Assembly: GCF_023101765.2 (NCBI RefSeq)
Contig: NC_064226.1
Coordinates: 4,208,001 to 4,272,000, forward strand
DNA from: Spodoptera frugiperda
Taxonomy: Eukaryota > Arthropoda > Insecta > Lepidoptera > Noctuidae
DNA length: 64,000 bases
Reading direction: 5' to 3'
The notes under the pieces are model-generated. The model saw only the letters and a program-made list of their open reading frames with translations. It was not told the DNA's origin and ran no database searches. The position numbers were made by a program, and so were the translations under genes. Shown here one piece after another: positions 10,843 through 21,200 of this stretch; within the stretch, counting starts at the first letter, position 1; every line of letters starts with the position of its first letter.

Positions 10843-12020
10843 TCGCCAGTACCAGTAAGTATTAAGTAAACCATAACAAATAGGCAATTGAGTAATTTCT
10901 AAATAGGTGTGTTAATAACTTAAAGCTATTTATTGCACATGGCGCCGTTTATCGTTACTTAAACGTCATTATCCTAGTTTGGGAAATAGAAAACTCGTCT
11001 AGCCTTAATTTGACCATAATTACCTACTGCAAGTTATAGGTAAAAGTTGCTACACAACACTAAGGTAGCCATTAATTTGCTGATACTAGGAGCGGTCAAA
11101 TACTATTAAGTACTTAGTGTCTGTGAGAAAAGAGTCCATGCTTGGCAAGCAGATTAAAAGTATTAAGATTATGTACCTTTTTCCTGGGTGTCTTCAAAGC
11201 CCGAGTGAATATGTTGCTAATGGCCAGACGTGCTCCATCGTAGGTCGTCATCATCACTTACCATCAGGGGATATAGCGGCTAAACGTCGACCCATCAAAC
11301 GTAAAAAACCTATTATTCCTCAGTGACTCTTACGACGCCTGCAGCAAAAATAAAGGTGACATACGTATTCTAGATTGGGTTTATAAGTTTCTACGAAAAA
11401 ATAAGTGACTGTGTAAACCATTTAAGGATAACAAAGCTGGTTAGTTACAAATGATTGTAAACGAGGGAAATACTTAGTTACAACAATTTATGAGTTACTG
11501 CAAGGCATTATAAGTTACTTAATTTAATCTACTACCTACTAGCTATACATAACATTAAAAAAGCTCGATTGGTGATGGACTACGTGCTGAGTGAAATACA
11601 TATTATACTGAAATGTTATAAGTACCTAATTAATTCCTTAATAACTGTAACTCATTTATTTCAATTGATTTCTTTGAATCTACACCAAATCTAAACTACA
11701 CAACATCTCAACTACACGTGCAAAATTAATATGCACTTAATAGTAGCACAAACAGCCTTAGGGCAAGGTGTAAGGTTCGCATAATAAGTTATGCATGTGT
11801 GAAGGGTACAGACACCGGCGTTGCTGTCGGTACCCTACTGAAGTACTTTTACAGGGACAATAGCACACGTGGGATGTTGTTATGTAGAGTTTATGATGGT
11901 AAAACGTTGTTTTTATTTCATTTTATGTTAGTTGGGCCTTTGGTTCGTAAAGTAAGCTGTTCTTTTCATCTAGGTGTGATGGCGATCGGAATAAAAAGGT
12001 ATACATTGGTGACTCACATT
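10843..12020. other. no gene recognised, partial repeat 3' end near 11200-11300
   Basis: No coding frame of note. Around 11240-11300 the words CATCATCACTTACCATCAGG resemble the 3' end of a lepidopteran LINE or SINE, but the copy is too short to classify. Confidence 0.4.
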
Positions 12021-12126
12021 AAAGCCAACCCGCATTGAGCAAGCGTGGTGTTCTCCGTATGAAAAGGGTTCTTTGATCAGCAGTGGTCACATAGGTATAG
12101 AGTGTTGTTGTTGATGATGATGATGA
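12021..12126 (+). repeat. truncated lepidopteran LINE 3' end, copy 2
   Basis: Short piece with CCGCATTGAGCAAGCGTGG and GATCAGCAGTGGTCAC, ending in a GTTGATGATGATGATGA tail. Same family as 6879-7062. Confidence 0.55.
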
Positions 12127-12617
12127 CTCGAACTATGGATGAGCATGGTTTAAGCCTTGTGATGAATATATTAACACATGTATCTAACAAAGACTATGAA
12201 GGAGCGCTCTCTAATAAACCTGAACCCTTCTACATTGCTGGTGACGACGATATAATTAATTTTAACAGTTTTTACATTAACAATAAACTCTCATATCGAT
12301 CTTTTCCGATAACATTACGATATGAAGAGTTGAAAACACACTTAATCTCTTCAGTTGGTATTAACACCTGAGTATCACCCAGCGGCAGACGTGCGAGGTG
12401 ATTAAAGTAATTGCCTGCTCATTGCTCACTTAGCAGCTACTTACCTTTCAAGAGGTTGGTGAACTCTACACGTGGGTTTAGACTTCATTTGCCAGTTATC
12501 CAGTTGTTTCTGTCAAGAAGTAACACTTATTAGAGCGTTTAGGTTTACGCTACTTTTGTTAGAAACTTTTGTTTATAAGAGACTTATGTTTAGTAGAGAG
12601 ATTTCTCTTAGTTTGCC
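12127..12617. other. no gene recognised
   Basis: Contains an 89-codon frame (12102-12371, plus) that begins within the repeat tail and shows no known domain. Confidence 0.4.
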
Positions 12618-12725
12618 GTAGTCAGAGACATTTAATGATTACTTAAACTATTCCTTAGTAACGATTTTGTTCCAAAAACAATTACTAAGGACTGTGTTAA
12701 GTAACCATTAAATGATTTTGAGTAC
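12618..12725. mobile_element. foldback MITE, about 108 bp
   Basis: Near-palindrome: GTAGTCAGAGACATTTAATG at the left is mirrored by the right end CATTAAATGATTTTGAGTAC, and the inner parts (ACTTAA...CCTTAGTAA) also pair. A half copy with GTACTCAGAGACATTTAATG lies at 28925-28990. The transposon superfamily is not resolved because no clear target duplication is seen. Confidence 0.65.
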
Positions 12726-12860
12726 AGCAGAGTAAATTATTAAGAATGACTTCCATGTTTGTCTTCGAAGTCAATCCGTGCCGTTTTGTGGAAATTAACT
12801 ACTATATCGCCTTCCCCGTTTATCTAACTCGAAAGAGTTGCAAATACTTACTATTCCTTT

Positions 12861-13153
12861 CTTCTATCTTAAAGAGAAGACTAAAGAATCCTTACATGCT
12901 ATCAATGGACAACTGTTCTAACTCCCACACATGTATTAAGAAGGTGATTGAAACAGTTTCAAATCCATCTCTCAATTCAATTAATTAGCGACACGAACAC
13001 AATATTCTTCCTTCTATCTTAAAGAAAAGACTGAAGAAACCACACATGCTATCATCAATGGACAACTGTTCTAACTCCCACACATGTATTAAGAATGTGA
13101 TTGAAACAATTTGAAATCCATCTCTCAATTCAATTAATTAGCGACACGAACAC
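12861..13153 (+). repeat. two-copy tandem direct duplication, about 150 bp each
   Basis: Copy 1 (about 12861-13001) and copy 2 (about 13011-13153) both start CTTCTATCTTAAAGA and end TTAGCGACACGAACACA. They share long blocks such as GGACAACTGTTCTAACTCCC and differ at a small number of positions and a short indel. An 80-codon frame at 12746-12988 crosses copy 1 only and is not coding in copy 2. Confidence 0.85.
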
Positions 13154-13158
13154 AGATG

Positions 13159-13585
13159 AAAGATCACCTATATCACATTACAGATGTATAAACAAACAGA
13201 ATAAACACCCCGTATAAGGCTTCAATCCGACGCCCCCAATTCTAAAACATGCTCTCGTAATTTTCAAATCGGATTTTGCCATACGTTACGTTAGGCGGTA
13301 TCGAATGTCGCAATATTAATTAATGTGCACAAACCTTGTTATCCGCACTCATTTGTATTCAAATTGAAACGGGAAGCAATTTGATTAAATTTTAATCAAT
13401 ATATATGACACTTTATATTATTATTATATACGGGAAACGGGAAGGGTATTTTGTTGTTTAGATAATTAAAATTTTGTGTTTTGGTTTTGTTTTGTTGTCT
13501 CTTGTGACTCATATTTTTTGGTTTAGTATTGTGTCGATATGGAATTATGATCTGAATTTAAATATATTGACTTCAATTAATTATG
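13159..13585. other. no gene recognised, possible non-coding conserved region
   Basis: Non-repetitive, with TAAT-rich words (ATATTAATTAATG). No exon-like frame is visible. Confidence 0.35.
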
Positions 13586-13692
13586 CCTAGCTTCACTGAC
13601 AAACAGACTGACGGACAATTCAATTTGACGTTTCAAAAGTGCCTAATTTAGGATTAATTGAAATAAATGCTTTGACTTTGACTTTGACTTAT
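13586..13692 (+). repeat. LINE 3' end with (TTTGAC)n tail
   Basis: Ends in GAAATAAATGC followed by three TTTGAC units. An AATAAA-like signal followed by a TTTGAC repeat is the usual 3' tail of a lepidopteran non-LTR retrotransposon. The body is truncated to about 100 bp. Confidence 0.6.
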
Positions 13693-14446
13693 GTTGTTAG
13701 TTTTCTGACGTAACATCGAGTTAACTCGACTAGTTTCGAGCCAGGACTGGGGCTCATATTAGTTGCACTTCCTGCTGATGGTCGTGTTTCAAAGTTAGCG
13801 ATAACTCAGATTTCAAAATAAACCTGCTTCCTGACCCTGAAATCAAAGTTAGTCAGTTATGAAACCTAGAACAATGAGGCAGTAAATGTTGTCATGATTT
13901 TTTAATAAATAAACCATTAACATCTACTTAGGTTTATAGCCATAACTAGCATGCACTGTTAAACATCGAAACGCAATAACAAAAAAAAAAAAACTAAAAT
14001 ACCTTACCATTTAATATTTCATTCATTTCAGCGTAAACCTCCGCACACGACAGACGTGGGCGCGCTACAATAAAATGAACTAAATATTTTCTCTATTCGA
14101 ATTCGCGATAACAACCTGCATTGTTCCTCGCGCTGGGCTTGCGACCGTAAATCTGGACTAAGGTGGTGTAACGAGCGCTATTGTCGAACAAATGTTACTC
14201 ACTTCCATTGTCACCGAGTTTACACAGAAATACTATTTTAAACTTAGGCACAGTATTTTCTGAGCCGCTTTTACCTCTTTTCTGCTAAATTCATGAAGGA
14301 TTCAAGAGTTTTGGGACAAAAAAAATTGTTAATAAAAACTTTCCATTCATGTCCATTTCGATTTGCAGTTGAATCTTATCTTAATCCTATTCCTTACCTT
14401 TGTATAGGATATTGACAATGACGACTTCGTGACAACATGGAGTCTT
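13693..14446. other. no gene recognised, one MITE half near 13725
   Basis: A short piece with AACTCGACTAGTTTCGAGCC at 13732-13751 matches the arm of the foldback family at 30645-30796. The remainder is unclassified. Confidence 0.4.
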
Positions 14447-14529
14447 GCGCGTTTCGCACTGTGATTGGCCGGCGCGAGTGAACCAACCAATCAGAGCACT
14501 GAACGCGCTCTTATAACGTACTAAGGGTA
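14447..14529 (+). mobile_element. partial mariner-like MITE (right half)
   Basis: Shares GAACCAACCAATCAGAGC, a GAACGCGCTC block and the terminus GTACTAAGGGTA with the complete element at 16760-16911. The left arm is missing or too diverged to see. Confidence 0.6.
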
Positions 14530-16757
14530 CTGGTAACCAAAGCTAGAACCCACGTTTAGTTTTTTTTTCTGAGTCTGTTCAACTGTTCTAATTATCATTT
14601 TCTATCATAAATTGGTTTACTTGCTTGGTCCGTTGGTTCCGAAAGCCAAAGTTGATCTTAAGTTCGACACACGGTTTAGACTTTAGACATTTCTCTCGGT
14701 TCTTGGTAGTCTCTCACCAATTATCAGATTCAAAAGTAGGTTTTATTTTTCGTAAAGTGGCCGCTTGTTTATGAATCAGGTTTGTCGTGTGCCAATGGAG
14801 CTAGCCCAGCGTTCAGGAGTGTTGTTTCCCGATAAGCCGTGGACCGTGCGTGCTTGCAGCGCAGCTCACTGTTTCGCCACGCAGCTTCCAACCGCACCAC
14901 AGCCGGCTATTTAGACTGCTATTAAGATCTAGATTAGGCAAACAAATAGAAGTTTTCTAGGAATGGAATTGTACCTTACAATTGTAGAAGTTTTTAGCAA
15001 AAGGATTGTGTAATTGGAGATTCAATGTGCCAATCTTTTCTCTTATAGATAATGCTTTCTGGTATAAGAATTAAATTGGTCAAATTCAATCTATGATTTA
15101 GACACAAGCATTAATATTTTGCATCTAAAAAACAAGCGCATTTCATGCTTAGAAATAGCTACTTACCTACATACCAACACTGTAGCAGCAAACAAAATAA
15201 AATCAAATCAATTTTACGAGCAAACCAGTAGAGGATCCACAGAAATAAATCACAATTTGATTTACATTGTATCTACAATCTATGTACACAAACAAAGGCG
15301 AGCATAAACAAATTTTATTACATGATTACTTCACCACCACCACGATCTGAATTACGACAAACTTAATTACGTATTGCAACAAAGCAAGCGGCTGACTAAT
15401 GTTCATCTCGATGCGAAACCCGAACCACAGCCGGCACCAATTTGTTTTAGTAACAAGAGGCACATAATTTCGATTTAACTCAATAAACCTAACTCAATCC
15501 TCCAGAAACAGTCCGTATTTGTTTGATAATGTGATTCGCGCCCATCCAATGCCGATTTGTAATGATTTTAATGCACGAATGATGCCCTTGCTACATATTT
15601 CTTAAACCATTTTAGTTGGACCGCGGTGAAAAGGGGAAACATTTTTTTATGTACTGCATTTGACATTAGTTCTATACTGGCAGCGCCATCCTGAAATGTC
15701 AGATTATACTGGTCCCATGCACATGCGATGTATTGTTCACGCCCCCTCAGATCCCGACTATTGTACTCAAGTGTATTATAATTGCTGGTTATTTATTATG
15801 GCGCGGCGGGAGACAATTCTGCTACATAAAATTCGCTTCAACTTAAATAAATTAAACTCTTGTTAAAATGAAATTTAATTTCCATTGTCGTTTCGGGATG
15901 CACTTTGGTTGCACGCCTTCCTACAGTTTATTTTTTATTTTACTTTTAGTTTGTTCATCAAAAACTATTTCCGCGTTTCCAATAGATACTCCATGATCTT
16001 CAAATAACTGTCCCATAAACACCCATTCATTCATTGAAGTCGGATTCAGATTGAGAAAACTTTTGGCAGCATTCTCAAAATTTTTCGAATAAGCTGGAAG
16101 TCTGCCAGGTTTCGGCGTTTATTTCGCGTGCACCGTCAAATACAAGCCGTCCATCAATTAGTTACAAATAGTTTCTGTATTGTACACACGGTCATTTGTG
16201 AACAATATGATCTGCGAAAATGATCTTTAGGTTAATAGGAATAAAGATGCTGTTATGAAAGAATTTTCCTATTAACGTGTCGTCAATACTCGTACATATG
16301 CGAATGCCCCTTGTAATACAGCGTCAAATTTAATCTGGTAACAAAGTTTAGTTGACGGTTAATCCGACACGCTTTGTCCCTGCCATATGGCGTCTTACAA
16401 CTTTTTGTCGCCAACACAATGGCGGCTTTACATGTATTCGATGACGTTTGAGATTTCACGGGAGCCGCTAAATATCAGTACAATTGGTGTGAAATTACAA
16501 CAAAAAATAATGACCGTTTAAATCGATGAATAGTTCAGCTCCATTGTATTGATTTTGTGAATACATTCTTCTTTGAATAATGTTGCGGATTTTGGATGTG
16601 GATCTCGTACGATCGATTAAGATTTGTTAAACGTTTCTTTTATGTGATGTAGAGGTAGATTTGATAAGGAAGGGTTTAGGCGAGACCACATAAAAACACG
16701 TGTTTACGCATAGAGAAACTGTATTTCTGTGTTTTGCGTTCACGAAATAATTTCCAG
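14530..16757. other. no gene recognised, unique-looking DNA
   Basis: Several 60-70-codon frames occur without a recognisable domain. Parts between 15500 and 16600 are of mixed composition rather than simple AT-rich and could be non-coding control DNA. Confidence 0.4.
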
Positions 16758-16759
16758 TA

Positions 16760-16911
16760 CCCTTAGTACGAGTTTGCTGCACTTTGAACGAAAACAAAAC
16801 GTGAGCGCGTTCGGCGTTTTGATTGGTCGGCGCAAATGAACCAACCAATCAGAGCGCCGAATGCGCTCTCGTTTCCTTTTCGTTCAACGTAAAGTAAACT
16901 CGTACTAAGGG
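16760..16911. mobile_element. Tc1/mariner-like palindromic MITE
   Basis: The left arm CCCTTAGTACGAGTTTGCTG and the right arm (…TAAACTCGTACTAAGGG) are inverted copies, and both ends are bounded by TA (16758-16759 and 16912-16913), as expected for Tc1/mariner elements. Inverted pairing continues through GAACGAAAAC and GAGCGCGTTCGGCG to the centre. The centre carries an ATTGG (16822-16826) and a CCAAT (16845-16849) pentamer in opposite orientation. Confidence 0.75.
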
Positions 16912-16913
16912 TA

Positions 16914-18055
16914 CAGTATTATCTTCAACTTCATCCGTCATGTCTATCAGCTTCGAGTTTTCTAAAGAATTTCCATCTTAACGCATTTTAATATGATTTA
17001 GCCTCTAGACGAGTTTCTCCATAGAAACACGACAGGCAATAGAGGTGATTCAAATTCACCTATTGTTGTGTAAATTCTCCACCAGGGGGCGCCTGTTACG
17101 GCTGTTGATTACGGAAACGGAACAGAATTAAGATTATATGGAAGAATGGCAGGAAACGTAAGTACGGAGGGTGTTCATAAGAATTATTAAGATGGTGAGC
17201 GAGCAGGCTCATTGTGATGGAAAATGGAAATCGGATTTTATTGAATATTGTTACCATTTAATTATGATATCCTGTTACAATCTGGCTGTTTAATACTTTT
17301 GAAAAATATTCGGCGATATAACTATTTACTAACAGAATTACGGACTATAAAAGTGCTTAGCTATAGTAGTAGTATCTAGTAATCTAGTAAATTGCAATTT
17401 TATATGTTTTGTAATATATTTAAAATGAATTTTCATTGAACTACGTTGCTAGCACCTGCATTTATTTTTGCATTATTTACTTATCCAAGAAATGTTATAT
17501 ACCTACTATAAAAATTATTAGAAACAAAATAAAAAAAAAACACTATCAGGAAGCCTGCAAGTCATCAACATGTCAAAACTTTTTAATAAAATTCTTGTTT
17601 CAAATTAAAATAAACTAGGATTCCAATTTCAAATACTGAAAAAAAAAACTCAGGACATAAATAAAATTATAATTTTATTACTAAAAAAGAAACCAGCCAG
17701 CATTAAAAAAAAGTATTAAATAAAACCTATTTCTACCATTGAATGCGGAATATGGTGACGTGCGAGGTTGGCTTAGAATTTTGATGCAAATATCGCGAGA
17801 CAGCCGGACGACATACATCATGGTGTTTTATGTGAAACTTATGTTTTACAACGTACAGTGGTGCCGGTTACATAGCACCTTGTGTTAGTTATTGACTGAA
17901 TATATGATATGTAATAAATAACTTGGTTTCGGTTCAATAGTTTAGAGGAAATGTGACGTTTAGTATTTGCGCCTTAACTTCCTAGTTCCTTGGATTGTTA
18001 ATCTCTCCCACACAAAGTACTAACTCCTTGGATTCTTGATCTCCTATAAAAGGTA
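16914..18055. other. no gene recognised, AT-rich flank of Dong
   Basis: AT-rich with several A runs. A TATAAAA word at 18045-18051 precedes the TAA tract. A 16-bp word (CCTTGGATTSTTRATCTC type) occurs twice between 17988 and 18043. Confidence 0.4.
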
Positions 18056-18058
18056 CAA

Positions 18059-18059
<1 letters not shown>

Positions 18060-18089
<30 letters not shown>
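18060..18089 (+). repeat. (TAA)n target microsatellite
   Basis: About ten AAT/TAA units immediately upstream of the Dong element. R4-clade Dong elements are known to insert in TAA repeats. A residual TAATAA remains at the 3' side (22230-22235). Confidence 0.85.
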
Positions 18090-18189
18090 GCCCCCCAAAT
18101 CCAACCATACGTCCGAATCGACCATCAGATTCACGTGGGGGGCGGACACGCGATTGATATATTACTGGCGCGGCCAACATGGCAATGGA
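18090..18189 (+). ncRNA. candidate HDV-like self-cleaving ribozyme at the Dong 5' end
   Basis: The first seven bases GCCCCCC (18090-18096) pair perfectly with GGGGGGC (18137-18143) as P1. P3 can form from ACGT (18109-18112) plus GAATC (18115-18119) with GATTC (18128-18132) plus ACGT (18133-18136), ending directly against P1. P2 can form from CCAT (18105-18108) with ATGG (18185-18188), or alternatively TCCA (18100-18103) with TGGA (18186-18189). The strand entering P2 reads ATGGCAATGG, similar to the HDV segment with the catalytic cytosine; C18183 is the candidate. HDV-like ribozymes are established at the 5' ends of R2 and several other non-LTR elements. Predicted cleavage is just before G18090. 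Fold drawn by hand. Confidence 0.6.
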
Positions 18190-18201
18190 AACCCATACAC
18201 T

Positions 18202-21200
18202 ATGGAGACTCGTTTAAAGAGAAAACTGAGAGGACCGCTTCCCGGGGGCGATCGCCGGGGCACACCTGGAGCTGACGCTGGGTGTTTCAGCATGCGAACC
18301 GTCAGCGGTGCGGAGTTGAGCAGGCGGGCTCCCACCGAAAAAGATGCGACAGCCGAACAAGAACACTCTGACAGTCTTAATGACTATGTCAATAATTCCC
18401 CATTTGAACCGTATAGTCCTAGTACCGTTTCATATGCCCCTTCATTGCAATCGTTACCTTCGTCAACTAGTTCATCACCACCTGCAGTTAACTTTAGAGA
18501 TCCACCTACACCAGTCTTGGATGTTGCGCGGGAGGTTAACACCTTTTTACCCGCGTCCACCAAGGCCGGTAAACCAAGAGTGCGCATGTCTTGGAGCAAA
18601 GATGTTAATATATTCATCATGCGCACTTATTATTATATAACAAAATTAGAGACAGATATGACAATGTATAGGAAACGATTGCACGAACTATTCTCACGTC
18701 AATATCCAGAAATCACAGTATCCGAACAGCGCGTATCAGACCAAATGAGAACAATATTAAAAAACAACCGACTCTCACAAGACACACTAGACCAAATAAA
18801 GGAAAAAGTACGCAAAGTTTTAGAAGAAGAAGAAACTAATGAGAATTTGAACTTCGAAAATATGTCAGAAATCACTTATAACACCCAACCATTCATTCCA
18901 TCACAAGCGATGGAATTATCATCTAACACACAGGACATTTCTTCAATCACATCTAGCACCGACCCAAACACTCAATCATCAGTCACAAATTTACCATGCA
19001 CACAAAATGTCACATTCTCTCAACACGCATCCACACAAACAAATTTCATTTCAGAATCTTCATTACAGCAGGCACTAATCACACAACCTAGAGAAACGAC
19101 AGAGATTGATATAGCTACACAAGAATTAATTAACCAAGTAGAAACCGCACTTATCCAATACACAGGTACAGATCCAACAGCACGTCCTAAACTACCAAAA
19201 CTAAGAGGGAATAAGAAACTCTACCAGTTAGTTGATATATTTAATAAACAAGTATTGAACCGATTTTATTCCATAGACTCTGATTTAATATGTATTCATA
19301 CACTCATATATTGCAGCGCATACGTTATTTGTAAAAACCTAGGATATAAATTAAGAGCACACAAACCATCATCTAAATCCCATAAAAACCTTAAACCTTC
19401 TTGGCAAATAAGACTAGAAATAGATATAAAAAATTTAAGAGTAGATATAGGTAGATTAACACAGTATATAAATAACAACAGATCTAGAAAAATAATAAAA
19501 ACAGTAGAAAGAATATTTAGGAAAACAAAAGTACATACCATTCACGAACCAGACAATGTAAGGCCAGAAGAATATTTAGATACATTAAAACAAAAATTAA
19601 TTTTAAAGTCACAGCGATTAGCAAGATATTTAAAAGCACTCCGAAGAAAAGAAGATAATAAACTGTTCTTAACTAACGAGAAAAACTTTTATAGATCATG
19701 TAGAGGCAATAGCATACAAAGTGATAGCAATATAATCCCTGAGCCAAACGAACTCAGAAGTTATTGGGCTAACATATGGGAAAAACTAAACGACCATAAT
19801 GATAATGCGGAATGGATTGATGAAGAAAGAAATAGGATGATTGACGTAGAAGAGATGGAATTACCTGATATCACACCAGAAGATATAGCAATAGTCACTT
19901 CAAGATTGAAAAATTGGAAAGCAGCTGGTATAGATAGCGTTCATAATTTTTGGTACAAAAAGTTTTTCACACTACACCACATATTAGCAAAAAATGTCAC
20001 AGAACTCATTAGGGGTGAACAACCGATACCCAGATTCATTACAAAAGGGATAACTTACATGCTCCCTAAGAGCAGTGATACATCAAATCCTTCTCAGTAC
20101 CGACCTATAACATGCCTACCAACCATCTACAAACTTATCACTTCACTCATCACACGAATAACCAATAGCCATCTCCATCGTAACAATATACTGTCAGAAG
20201 AACAGAAAGGATGTAGGCAAAATCATAGAGGATGCAAAGAACAGCTCATTATAGACTCTACCATTTTAAAATGTGTTCATGCACAAAAGAAAAACCTGTC
20301 CATATCCTACATAGATTACAGAAAAGCATTTGATAGCGTCCCACACTCTTGGCTTCTTAGAATTTTAGAAATATATAAAATCAACCCTACTGTAATTAAC
20401 TTCTTGAAGAATGCTATGTCTGATTGGAGAACAACTTTACACCTTACTAATGGTACAGATTCTATCACCACAGACGAAATTTATATCAGAAATGGTATTT
20501 TTCAAGGAGACTCCCTCAGCCCTCTATGGTTTTGCCTTGCCTTGAACCCTTTGTCGCACCTACTCAATAAAACTGATAACGGTTACAAATTAAATTCCGA
20601 TACAGCCATAAGTCATCTCATGTATATGGATGATATTAAATTATTCTCGAAATCTAAAAATTGCCTAGAATCCCTAATAGAAATAACTACCCGATACAGT
20701 AGAGATATTAATATGTCATTTGGTCTAGATAAATGCCGCACACTACACATTCAAAAAGGTAAATTAATTAGTACTGTTAATAATACAGACGAACCTCCTG
20801 CTGCGTTTGAATCTATGGGCCCTACTGATACTTATAAATACCTAGGTGTCCACCAGTCTAACATTATTGATCACATTAAAATAAAAAAGGATTTATCTGC
20901 ACAGTTCACACATAGATTAAATTTATTATGTAAAAAACAACTTCACTCAAAACATCTTTTCAAAGCAATCAATACTTTTGCAATCCCCGTGTTAACATTC
21001 TCATTTGGTATAATAAAATGGACACGCACAGATATCCGCAGTTTAGAAACCAAAATCCGGACCACATTAACGAAACATAATTATCATCACCCGAAGTCAG
21101 CCATTGAGAGAATTTCGATAAATCGAGAAAAGGGAGGAAGAGGGCTCATAGATTTAAACGTGTTGTGGCAAGGTCAAATTCAAAACCTTCGAAATTTCTT

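Noticed and set aside
18045..18051. TATAAAA word upstream of Dong as its promoter
   Set aside because: It lies in host flanking DNA, and AT-rich DNA gives such words often. R4-type elements do not depend on an upstream TATA box as far as known.
18058..18201. N-terminal extension of the Dong protein starting with poly-Asn
   Set aside because: It begins in the (TAA)n target, before the element boundary, and crosses the ribozyme-like fold; the ATG at 18202 is the better start.
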